DNA of 64,000 bases from Apiospora phragmitis (Eukaryota; Ascomycota; Sordariomycetes; Amphisphaeriales; Apiosporaceae). The position numbers and the translations under genes are program-made. This document shows, piece by piece, positions 13,702 to 23,991 of this stretch (the first letter of the stretch is position 1; each line of letters begins with the position of its first letter). The notes below the pieces were generated by a model. The model was not told the DNA's origin. It saw only the letters and a list, made by a program, of their open reading frames with translations, and did not search any database. The stretch spans positions 4,774,001-4,838,000 of the forward strand of contig JAQQWL010000011.1 of the NCBI GenBank assembly GCA_038363925.1, read 5' to 3'.

Positions 13702-16483
13702 CTATAACTGGGCCTTTCGCTTGTACTCTTTCACCCAAGTAGCCACGTCGTTGCTGTCACGAGCCACCCAGGCAATCTTGCTCCTGATGGAATCCTTGCT
13801 CTGTGCCAGGGGCTGGTCGAAGGCCTTCGTGTCCTGATCCTTGAAGAAGGCTTCAACCCGGTCGAGCTGCTCTTGCTGAGTGAAGGCGCTCGTGCAGACT
13901 GTTACCATGCTGCCGAGGATGGGCGGGTTCCCACTCAGCCGTTTGTGGACACCAGGCCATGACTTGGTGAGCCAGTTGAAGAGTGCTTCGATGCCTTCGG
14001 GGTGGCTTCGCAGTCCACTGGCCGGCAGGTAGATATCTTGACTCTTGACCTCATCCGACAGAATGAAATCAAGAGTTCGCTGGATCAGCTGGGGATCCTT
14101 GGCACGACCCAATACGCGGAGCGCTGTGTTGCGCTCGTTGCTGTTGGTAGACTTTCGGAAGTAGTCAACAACCGCATCATACTGCTCATTATTAGAATTC
14201 CCGTCTTTTCAAGATTTGTTTAAGCCATGCTTACCTCTTCCGTTCCACCATACTTCAGGGCAATGCTAAGCACGCTACCCCGGATGTTGGGATGAACAGC
14301 CGATTTATCACCAGCCATACATTTGCTGAACATTTCTTGAGCAGCGGCAATGATTTGCTTGTCACCAGCAAGTCCGGCGACGCCGAACAACATCGCCTTG
14401 AACTGCTGCTCGATGTGCCCATCGTTTTCACTGAAAGTCCAACCAAGCTTGTGTGCCTTTTCACTGACCAGGTCCTTGATGAAATCATTGAGGCCGTCTT
14501 TCGTTGCGGCATCCTCGAAATTCCAGGCCGTCTGGACCATGGATGCCCGGGAGATGATCTCGTTCCAGACGACGAATGATCCCTCTGTATCGAATCCCTT
14601 CAACAGGTTTAAGACACCCGAGGTTTTCTGGTAACCAGAGGTTGCAAGGGCGCCCGCATCAGCAATCATTCCGGCGCGATCTTCAACGCTCAACTTGCCA
14701 TCCTTGGCAGCCTGGCCAAGCTTCTTAAGACGCTCTGGCGTGTATGACGTCCGGTAAATGCTAGTGTGATTAGCATTGAGCTTGAAGAAGTCCAGGTCCT
14801 TCAATTTATAGGTATCCTCGCGCTTGGAAAGAGTGAGGTCTTCGTCAATGCCATCAGCGGAGCGAAGGCCTAGGAAGACAGGATACAGAACTTGATCTTC
14901 CTCTGGCTTCACATCGCCCGTGCGAAGGAAACGGTTCTGCTTGACATGGATAGATTTGTCCTTCTCATTTTCGGTGACCTGCACAACGGGGTACCCGACG
15001 TTCTTGGTCCAGATTGACATGATCTCCTTGACAGGCTTGCCACTGGCCTCCTCCAGTGCTGCCCAGAGATCGTCCGTCTGTGTGTTGCCATAGGCGTGCT
15101 TCTTGATATACTTGCGGACACCTTCAAGGAAAACATCCTCACCTAAATAGGTTGAAATCATGCGAAGAACAGAAGAGCCTTTGGCGTAAGAAATGGCGTC
15201 AAAGATTTGATCAACCTCACTGGCTCGCTTGACAGGAACCTCGATTGGATGACTGCTTCTCAAGGAGTCCAAACCAAGCGCACTTTGGAGGTTGTCTATG
15301 ACGTAGCTTTCCCATACCTTCCATTCAGGGTAGAATTTGTCGCAACTCAGCCAGCTCATCAGCGTGGCGAAGCCTTCGTTCAACCACAGACCCTCCCACC
15401 AGTCCATTGTGACGAGGTTACCAAACCACTGATGAGCAAGTTCGTGCTGGACAACCTCCGCTACGCGCTCCTTCATGGAAGCGCCGCTTGTCTTCTCATC
15501 ATATAGCAGATCAACAACTCGGTACGTGATGAGGCCCCAGTTCTCCATGGCACCAGCAGCAAAATCAGGGATCGCAACCATGTCCATCTTGGGGAGAGGG
15601 AACTTCTCATCGAATATCTTTTCGTAATACGCGAGTGTGCGCGCAGCAAGTTCCAGTGAGAAGCGACCATGCTCAATGTCCGAGCTAGGCGGCGCATACA
15701 CCCGGATGGGCACGCGGAAGCTCTTGGTCTCAATGTAGTTAAGCTCGCCGATGATGAAGGCCACGAGGTAAGTGGACATGGCCGGGGTCTTGTTGAACTT
15801 GACCGCCTTTCGAGTGGTTCCAGTGATTGCCGAAGTGACTTCGGTCTCGGAAGCCACGTCCATGTTACTCAAGCAAGTAAGGTTCTTGTCCGCAATGAGT
15901 GTAACGGTGAAGTTTGCCTTGTGGAGGGGTTCGTCGAAACAGGGGAAAGCTCGGCGGCAGTCGTTGGCCTCCATTTGCGAGGTGGCCAGCATACCCTCGG
16001 TGCCATCTGCTTTCTTATATGTCGAACGATAGAAACCGGCCATCTGATCGTTTAGCTGACCGGTAAATTTGATTTCCAGAGTGGTCTTGGTTCCCTGCGG
16101 GACAGCCTCCTGAAGCTCAATCGTGGAGACCTGCTTTGTCCCATCGTATGTAATGGCCGATGAAGAGCTATAGGGAAAACTAACATCAGACATAGAGTCA
16201 CCTCGACCAAGCCCAGCTCGACTTACGTCACGACCTTGTCTCCGTCCTTGATTTGAGCACTGTGAATATCGATCTCGAGAGTATGCAGGGATATCGACTT
16301 GGACTCCTCCTTGACGTCGAAGTCTATCACGCAAGTGCCGTTGAAAGTGAACTTTTCGAAGTCCGGCTCCAAAGTGACATCGTAGTGTCTCGGGACCACG
16401 TTGGTAGGCAAGAGCTCGCGGCCCACGGTAGGGTCCGGGTTGGCACCGCCGAAGTGCTCGCTATCACCGGCCAGCCTGCACAT
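13702..16483 (-). CDS. M1-family zinc aminopeptidase (Ape2/Aap1 type)
   Basis: This enzyme removes N-terminal residues from peptides (family M1, puromycin-sensitive type). From the ATG at 16483 the exons are 16483-16227, 16167-14235 and 14181-13702, with introns of 59 and 53 bases; the product is 889 aa, the usual length. Motifs visible: the exopeptidase signature GAMENW and the zinc site HELAHQW followed by LNEGFA (near residues 326-350), plus a C-terminal ERAP1-like helical domain. The chosen start gives MCRLAGDSEHFGG, similar to cytosolic family members, and has A at -3. The frame stays open upstream with Arg/Ser-rich, acid-poor sequence but no ATG until a possible extra exon (separate entry), which would add a mitochondrial-type presequence and give 983 aa. 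The frame is intact. Confidence 0.95.
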
Positions 16484-16859
16484 GTTGTTGATTCTTCTCT
16501 GGTAGGAGCAAGACCGAGCAAAAGATCTGGGGATAAGACTGGAAGTTTTGGAGGAGAGGCGTAGACCCTTGGGAGAATAGGGATCGAAGGAGTGACGAAG
16601 GGCAGTAAGACTACGAGCAAGCAAATGGATGGTGGGGTTAGCTTGGTCGCTCGGATGCGGGACAGAACGGGTATGGAATATGGGATGGGGCCTTTTGAAT
16701 TTACTTGACTAGTGATGACGAGGGCCTTCTAGTAGTAAGAAAGTTTAGATGACAAAGATTTCTACAAGAGAGGCGGAAGGCGTGACTATTAGACAGGACA
16801 GTCGCTGGAGGAAGCCGGTGAATGTGGGCATCCACGGCACGAAGCGTGCGAAACGACAT
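16484..16859 (-). CDS. Possible alternative 5' exons giving a mitochondrial presequence
   Basis: Upstream of the aminopeptidase ATG at 16483 the frame stays open and encodes an Arg/Ser-rich, nearly acid-free stretch. A consistent splice model joins an ATG-started exon at 16859-16705 to 16610 through a 94-base intron (GTAAAT at the donor; branch-like GCTAAC and TAG at the acceptor). The phase matches exactly (two bases plus one). The new N-terminus begins MSFRTLRAVDAHIHRL and is rich in Arg and hydroxylated residues, as a mitochondrial presequence would be. This is a model from motifs and phase only; without it, the message would simply start near 16483. Confidence 0.45.
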
Positions 16860-17567
16860 CAGTGCAAAGAATGTGGTCTGGTCTGGTATGTGTGTCTATA
16901 ACGGGTTGTGGTACATGTACACTGGGGATAAGGATGGACAATAATAATAATACAGACGAATCAGGAAGGAGGGAATTAGTTTAGGCTCGTATGGTACAGT
17001 GGCAGAAACACCTTGAAGGTCAGGGAGGTAGGTACTTTAGGGAAGAGGTGATCTTCACTTGAGCCCTGCCTTCCTGAAGTGAGTGAGTTGCGGGAAGCAA
17101 TGAATAGGCGCCGGGCTGAAACAGCATCACCCAAAAAAAATCAACCAGCTGTAGTGCCATGGCCGCTAAGAAAACCATATTGTGTGCTGGGCGGTGTAAC
17201 CTGCATGTCAGCCAGAATCAAGGGACAACCATGCCTTTTACATATGTGGGAAGCGCCCGGGGAGGGGTAGTCGAGTCCAGGCCAAGCCAAGCCAAGCCAA
17301 GATAAGCCGACAGCTGCATTGTCTTGCAGATGGGACAATGCAACAGAGAATCTGCACGCCTCACCCTTGTTTGGTGGGAAACCCAGCCTCGCATAACTTC
17401 ACTCCTCGCCCAGTAGCAATAGATTTGTATAATGATGTACGTATACGAGGTAGGTATACCAACATTTATGTACTTCAATACACAGACAAGCAGACCAACG
17501 AACTCCTAACCTGAAGGCACGGTGACTTTTGGCATTTCCCATTAACGTAACGTCCTCTCTATCTTGC
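16860..17567. other. Intergenic stretch between aminopeptidase and LAA2-like gene
   Basis: No gene is seen. It holds the aminopeptidase promoter side and the 3' untranslated region of the next minus-strand gene. A small pentamer repeat (GCCAA, four copies) lies at 17281-17300. Confidence 0.55.
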
Positions 17568-19236
17568 CTATTTCCTCGTCTTGCGAGCATGTTTGACTAG
17601 ATTTTCTATCACACCCTCAAATGTTTCGCGGTCGCCAACCTTCTCGTCGGTGCGTTTCTGCCAATATTCTAGGAGTTCATTGGCCAAACCTTCCATCTCC
17701 TGAAGCTTGGCCACATGCTCCTTGAGCTCGGGATCTGTCATGCCATTGAGAGCCTCTTCTGTTGTTGCACACAGCTGCCTCGCCGAAACAAGGTCCAGCT
17801 CGGGCGCAGGAAGGGGCCCTTTACGCCGCGTAGATTCCGAGCGAGGCTTTTCTTTGCCTTGGGAGTCCACAGACACCGACGAGCCATTGCCTTCGTTTTT
17901 TCGTATCCGAGATATCGATCTGGATTCTGATGATGTCCGTAGAGATCCGTTGGAAGTGACACGATGCAGTGATGGCAAAACGAGCTTCTTCTGTTTCGAA
18001 GCTGGTAAGATCTCGTCGAGATCGACCGGCACGCCGAGGGAGACCAGGAAAAGCCGCCGTATGCGTGACCGGATCCAGTCTGGAGGCTGAAGCGGCGGGG
18101 GCGCGGCAAGTTGTGACCAGAGAGAAGCACTTCGGGGATTGAAGAATATCGGGTTGTCTTTAGGGGGTCCAGGAAGCTCAGGGAGCTCATCTAAATCGGG
18201 TGGGTACAATGCGTTGAGATAGGGTTCTGTAGCTGCTAGAACGTCCTCGGAGTCGAGACCGTCTAGATCTAATATTGGCTGGGAAATCATAAGCTATTTG
18301 CCCAAGGGCCCAGCGCCACATACTATGGAAATGAAAGCTTCGACGTACAAAAGAGGGTACTGAGACAGAAGGCGGCACACCTACCGGCGGGGGAGCCGGG
18401 GTGTTCGCTTCTGCCTGTTGGAAATCGTCATCGAAGTCACCAAAATCGGCATCTTCGTCGCCTTCCTCGAAATCGTCAAAATCGTCGCCAAAGTCATCAT
18501 CATTGTCCTCATCGCCACCATCTACTGTCTGTTCTCCAGAAGCGTCCATTGACTTTGCCGCTGAAGACTTCCTTCGCCGATGTTTGGATGGTGACTTCTG
18601 AGCTGGAGACTCCGGCACTTCATCTACGAGGGTAGGGTCAATCGATGTAGGTAGCTCAGGAGGACTTGGCTGCCGTACCAGTTGCTTGTCCGGTGGTTTC
18701 TAGCGAGGCTGGCTGAGTACTAGCCTCACCCGTGCCATCGGCTTTGCGGACATAATCAGGCGTAGCATCTGCTGCGCGGAGATCTTCGTGGTAGTTCTGG
18801 GTGGTAGAGCCTGGCGCGTCGGCCGTCTCATCTACTACTGTCTTTGGAACAGCTTGGCTCTCCGGAGTGGCGGCGTCTTTGGCAGACGGTTCCGTCCCCA
18901 AATCGGGGATGACGGCAATCTCATCCGGAGCGGCATCGCCAGTTCGTTTATAGTACGCCTCCGTCCCGGGAACCTCGCCATAGGAGGGCTCATCGTCTAC
19001 TTTCTCTACGCGGGTCTTGGGCAGAGGGGAGTTGGGCCCTGCACTCTCTGAAGGAGCCGATTGCGCATCTGAGAAATGGTCTTCGGAGTCGGATGAGGCT
19101 ATCAATAGTTTGATTAGCAAGGCGTACGAGGTATAGCTGTCATTCAGAGGTAGGTACCTAGCTCGTGTGCGCCGGGGTCTTGGAGCCCTTTACGCTCAGG
19201 CGCCTCAAGACTCTCTGACTTGCGCTCTTCGGGCAT
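17568..19236 (-). CDS. LAA2/YBL010C-like AP-1 accessory protein (DUF5102 type)
   Basis: In yeast, YBL010C/LAA2 helps recruit the AP-1 clathrin adaptor accessory protein Laa1 through acidic gamma-ear motifs. Here the exons are 19236-19158, 19098-18679, 18623-18385 and 18293-17568; introns are 59, 55 and 91 bases; the product is 487 aa. The first part shows the fungal repeat-like phrases TRVEKVDDEPSYGEVPGTEA and DEIAVIPD. The middle has a strongly acidic stretch with FGDDFDDFEEG and FGDFDDDF, which fits gamma-ear binding, and the C-terminal half is partly helical (WIRSRIRRLFLVSLGVPVDL). The 55-base intron at 18624-18678 is uncertain: its donor is GTACGG, and a one-base indel near 18660 would instead keep the interval coding (reading PELPTSIDPTLVDEVPESP). 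Family assignment rests on these phrases; function is by analogy. Confidence 0.65.
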
Positions 19237-20310
19237 TTTCAGTTACTTGTCTGGGCTATTGTCTTGGCTGAACAGACAGAATCGAAGTCGCTGCCGGAGG
19301 ATTATGTAGTGATCAGATCGGAAAGGTTGGCGAAAGAAATGGCCGTAGGAGCGCCAAAAGCGGCTGGGCGCCCTGTCAAATCAACAAGGGACAGCGAAGG
19401 AAGCGGGATTGTTTCCAGAAAGCTGATGCAAGCCAAACTTTGTGATCTCCGCGTGGAAGAATAATAGTTGGCAGACACAAGTAGGTAGGTACCTAAGGTT
19501 TCGACCTCCCTTGGCAGCTGGATAGAAGGAAGGGGGAGGACAGGTCTTGTTCGTGAATCGGGAGTTGGATACAGATCGATCGACCGTCAGGGCAATGATG
19601 GCGGAAGGATGTACTTCAGGTGGTCTAGAAGGGCAAGGGACAGTGCCGGGCGGAGCACACAGCCTTGGTCAACTCCTCAAGCTGGTACTTCTGTTGTCAA
19701 GTAAAGAAGCCGATTTCCTGCCTGAACCACCTATGTACCCGAGCCGGGTAAATGGCAGAAGGCCCAGGAAGGTACTGGCCTAGCACTCATGGGGGATCGG
19801 GTACTTTGGATGGCCTGTGCACTCCAAAGTTGCGGGTCCACCCTGAAAGCTGAGCATTGAGAAGCTCTTTCTGTTGTCGCGTAGGGAAAAAAAGTACTTA
19901 GCTAAGTAACTTGAAGGTTGGGCGTGATAATCAATACAGCCAGCACCATCAACAAAAACAGACCTGTGATTATTTGATAGGTCTCATTCTGACCACCTGC
20001 ATCCCACCAGACCTAGCAAACTCGATCGGAACCAACCTTGGGAACAGCTTCTCTAGACTGGTACAGCTGGCCGGTGGTAACTGGACTCTGTTTTCTTGAG
20101 TTCCATTCGCAACACGCAAGGCCGCGCTTCAACTGGTCAAGTGCTGCTTTTCCCACCAGCATCAAGCATCAAGCTACATTTCCCCCCCAAGACAGCAAGC
20201 GCAGGGATGAAAAGCGCGCCCTGAGCCACGAAAGAAGAAGCACATTCCTCCGACCAACCAGCCATCTCGATCACCGCAGCATTCCCTAGCTGCAGCCAGG
20301 CGCGCCCAAC
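19237..20310. other. Divergent promoter region LAA2-like / NSP1
   Basis: About 1.1 kb between two divergent start codons. Short frames here (for example 19264-19464 and 20038-20289) have no recognisable domain. The last 150 bases before NSP1 are A/C-rich, as in many fungal leaders. Confidence 0.6.
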
Positions 20311-22525
20311 ATGTCTTTTACCTTTGGCAATGCCAGCTCGGCTGGCCAATCGAATAATGCCACAACCTCGTCTGCGCCGGCCTCAAACTCCCTGTTCGGC
20401 TCTGCACCTGCTGCTTCCAGTACTCCTCCTTCTACTGGCGGTGGTCTGTTTGGCGGACAGTCGGCTACTCCCAGCTTCTCTTTTGGCAACGCCGGTAGCG
20501 GCAACAACAATTCTACAACCCCTGCTTCAGGAACACCGGGCAGTTTGTTTGGCAACACAGCTGCGAAACCAGCTGATGCGAAGCCGTCGCTGTTTGGTGG
20601 TGCCCCAGCATCCGGCGCAAGCACCCCTAGTGGAATGACTGGCGGTGGCCTTTTTGGTTCGGGTAGCAACAGCAACAGCAACAGCAACACACAACAACCT
20701 GCAGCTAGCGGATCCCTATTCGGTGCTGCCAGCAAGCCTGCTTCGACTGGCGGACTCTTTGGGAATACCAGCTCGACACCGGCGTCGACCGCCGCGGCCT
20801 CTACACCTCCAGCGACCGCTACTAGCTCCGGAGGCTTATTCGGCAACACGGACAGCAAGACCCCAGCAGCCGGTACTACACCTACTTCTCAACCAGGAGG
20901 TGGTCTCTTCGGCAACGCCCCAGCCTCCGGCACAGGGACTTCTTCACTGTTCGGAGCTACCCCGACGAGCAACCCTACTGCCACTACAGCGACCCCAGCC
21001 AAGCCATTGTTCGGGATGAACTCGACTACACCTGCCGGGGCACCGTCCACGGGCAATCTGTTCGGAGGAGCAGCAGCAGCAGGGGACAAGAAGGAGAACA
21101 AAACAGGAGGAGGTCTGTTCTCCGGGGTTGGAGCGACACCTTCTCAAAATACATCTACACAACCTGCATCATCGGGCGCGGCCCCTTCCATGTTCGGGAA
21201 TACCCCAAAGGCAGCGGCTCCAAGTTCTACCCCTTTCGGCGCTCCAAAGCCCGCCGAGACTGCTCCGTCATCCTCATCCAGTCTGTTCGGCAAGCCTGCA
21301 GCTGCACAAAGCAGCATGCCGACTTCGTCGATTTTCCCTGGTGGGAATGCCCAGTCTAGCCAACCCACCGCCTCCAGTACGAAACCCGCTGGTTCATTAT
21401 TCGGTGGTGCTCCTGCTACCACTGCCGGAGCATCAGCGGCTGCATCCTCCACACCTGCTACCACTGCTCCAGCTTCAGCTGGCTCTATGTTCTCGGGCCT
21501 GAACAAACCCGTTGTTTCTACTGCAACATCCGAAGCAGCAAAATCCCCTAGCTTATTAGGCGCTGCCCCGGCGGCAACAACTGCGCCAGCCAGCTCTGCT
21601 ACAGCTTCAGAAGCGCCTAAGGCGACCGGCAGCCTGTTTGCTCCGGCAGCATCGGCAGCAGCTTCGTCTGCTCCTGCGACTACTGCCACTGCTGCAACGA
21701 CAGCACCTGCTACAGGGTCCATTCTAGGCCAGAGTAAGCCGGTGGAGGCAGCAAAGACTAATGCGAGCGCAAATGCAAACCTGGGCGCATCGACGACGGG
21801 CCCTACGTCCCAAATCGCCCGCTTGAAGAACAAGACGATGGATGAGATCATCACGCGATGGGCCACTGATCTATCCAAGTACCAGAAAGAATTCAAGGAT
21901 CAGGCTGCACAGGTCGCAGCATGGGATCGACTGCTGGTCGATAATGGCGAAAAGATCCAGAAGCTTTATCTGAGTACGTATGAAGCCGAGAAGGCAAGCC
22001 GCGACGTAGAACGTCAACTGGTCGCTGTGGAAAGCCAGCAGGAGGAACTCGAGAGCTGGTTAGACAAGTATGAGGCGGAAGTTGATTCAATGTTCAATCG
22101 CGACATCGGTCGCAACGAGCAACTGGGAGGCCCTGATCAAGAGCGTGAAAAGACTTACAAGCTGGCCGAGAAGCTTACTGACCGGCTGGACGAGATGGGC
22201 CGCGATCTCTCCAAGATGATTAAAGAGATCAACGACATATCGGGCTCTCTGAGCAACGGTAATAAGCCTGATGATCCAGTAAGTATCTCCTTGCTCAACT
22301 GTTTCTGTATTTCCTGATACTAATCCATGAAACTAGCTGAGCCAAATTGTCCGCGTTCTCAACGGACACCTATCACAACTACAGTGGATCGATACCAACG
22401 CCGCCACTCTTACAGCCAAGGTGAATGCTGCGCAAAAGGCCAGCGCCACCATCGGTAACCAATACGGCGGAAATGAGCCCGATGCTGCGGAGAGCTTCTA
22501 CCGATCCTATATTGGTCGGCGATGA
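20311..22525 (+). CDS. nsp1: Nucleoporin NSP1 (Nup62 homologue)
   Basis: NSP1 lines the central channel of the nuclear pore and binds transport receptors through FG repeats; its coiled coil assembles with Nup49/Nup57 and with Nup82. Two exons, 20311-22278 and 22337-22525, with a 58-base intron, give 718 aa. Residues 1 to about 490 are Ala/Ser/Thr/Pro/Gly-rich with repeated GLFG and SLFG units, first as closely spaced GGGLFG boxes and later more sparsely. From about residue 500 a Nsp1_C coiled coil follows (MDEIITRWATDLSKYQKEF through ESWLDKYEAEVDSM). It starts MSFTFGNASSAGQ. Nearly all charged residues lie in the C-terminal third, as in other NSP1 proteins. The frame is intact despite the repetitive sequence. 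Confidence 0.96.
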
Positions 22526-23648
22526 ACCATAGGACGTCGTTAGCTTCATCGCTCAGGGGGCCGGATCTGGGTTGGCCCCACGGACAGGCGTATGGGTATC
22601 CCAGTAAAGAGGGTTGGTTTTGAGGGGGTCGACTTTTTGATGTTGGCCTAGGTTAGGCGGGCTTTGATCTTCAGGCAGAGAAGTGTAATACTACATAGAT
22701 TCAAGCTTACGAGATGCTCTTGCAGATGCCGGACCCCGATGATTTGATTGGGTATTGCGCAAGTTTGGTTCCGTCACCCATGTTTGTCAGAATGTAAACT
22801 ACCTCCTACATAGTCGATACATCCAGTGGTAAAACAAGCCCGTGTATTTTTTTAGTATCATCAACTAGACCCGTCACCCAGGAGCTTGATATGCATATTT
22901 ATCTCCCCCATTCCCTACTTATTTGTCGAGCTTCGATATATCTGATGCTCGTCCGTGTGGGATACTCTTGTTTCGACAGCACCCCCTTCAGATCTGCCTG
23001 ATTGCACAATCCACCGTGGATGTGAAGTTTGCTCGGACGACATGGCGTCATGATTCATTCTCAGGGGCTGAGCATCTCCTTATGGAAGGATCAGAGAATA
23101 CACTAGCTGTTCGAGTGGTCTATACTCTATACCTGTATCTCCATATACCTACAAGATCACACTATCAGGCCCTAACCTAGATATTTCACCTTGCCCCTCA
23201 GCCAGATTATAGCCAGGGGCGGTAAAACAGTACTGATAGGATCATGGAAAGAAACAATGCACGGGCCAGAGGTCATTAGGGAAGTATCCTCCCAAGAAGC
23301 GGGCTGGATTTATCTTTATTGGGCCGAAAACGCAAATGCGACTCTATCGGCTCACGAGATCATACGATACAATAGTGCCGTCAATGGTATTTCAATAAAG
23401 TTCAGTGACCATCCTCTCCATAACCACTCCCTCCAACCACTTTGTGAGAGAGAGTCCCAACTTGAACGGCCGGTCAACAAAGGAATGGGTGTTTTAGTTG
23501 TGCTCGCCACCTTGCTCGCGAGTTAACTCGTCACTAAAGAAGAGATATCTGTGTCAGCATCCAGTCCCGTTGTAGAGTCGGAAGAGGAAGGGGAGCTTCA
23601 GACTTCCTCCCCTTCATCGGAAGAAAGAGGCCGAGCCCTGCTGGAAGC
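22526..23648. other. Convergent spacer NSP1 / IF1
   Basis: About 1.1 kb holding the 3' ends of two converging genes. No frame here has a domain or a plausible exon structure. I see nothing else. Confidence 0.55.
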
Positions 23649-23991
23649 TTACATGTGTTCGCTCAGCTGCTGGAGGTGCTCCTGCTGCTGGGCGAGCTTC
23701 TTCTTGAGCTCCAACAGCTTCTCCTTCTCGCGGAGCTTGATGTTGTAGTCCTCGTTGGCCTTCTCGCGTTTCACGAAGGCATCGCTGTTTTTATGGCAAG
23801 CCATTCGTTAGTTACAAGTGTCGCTATCGGGGGGGGGGGTGGCAGTGGGCTGGCTGTATTTACTTAGAACCGCCGAGACGTGGAGCACCGGTGTCACCCT
23901 CGGACATGACCCGGAGCGAAGTGGTGAAGGCTCGGCGCGGGGCGTAGGCGGTGAGGCCACTGGAGGCCTTGATGACGGATTGTCGGTACAT
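23649..23991 (-). CDS. inh1: Mitochondrial F1F0-ATPase inhibitor protein (IF1)
   Basis: IF1 binds the catalytic interface of F1 and stops ATP hydrolysis when the membrane potential falls. Exons 23991-23864 and 23784-23649 with a 79-base intron encode 87 aa, the normal precursor size. Residues 1 to about 30 form an Arg-rich presequence (MYRQSVIKASSG to RRAFTTSLRVM). The inhibitory segment SEGDTGAPRLGG is followed by AFVKREKANEDYN and a long Leu-zipper-like helix (REKEKLLELKKKLAQQQEH). The intron contains a run of eleven C on the coding strand (G at 23829-23839), a difficult spot for sequencing but outside the coding part. Confidence 0.95.

Noticed and set aside
16483..16624. Start of the aminopeptidase at 16624
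   Set aside because: The codon there is TTG; the first in-frame ATG of this exon is at 16483, and a longer form needs an upstream exon.
20311..22317. Antisense Ala/Pro/Gly-rich frames opposite NSP1
   Set aside because: They mirror the FG-repeat codons and have no independent support.
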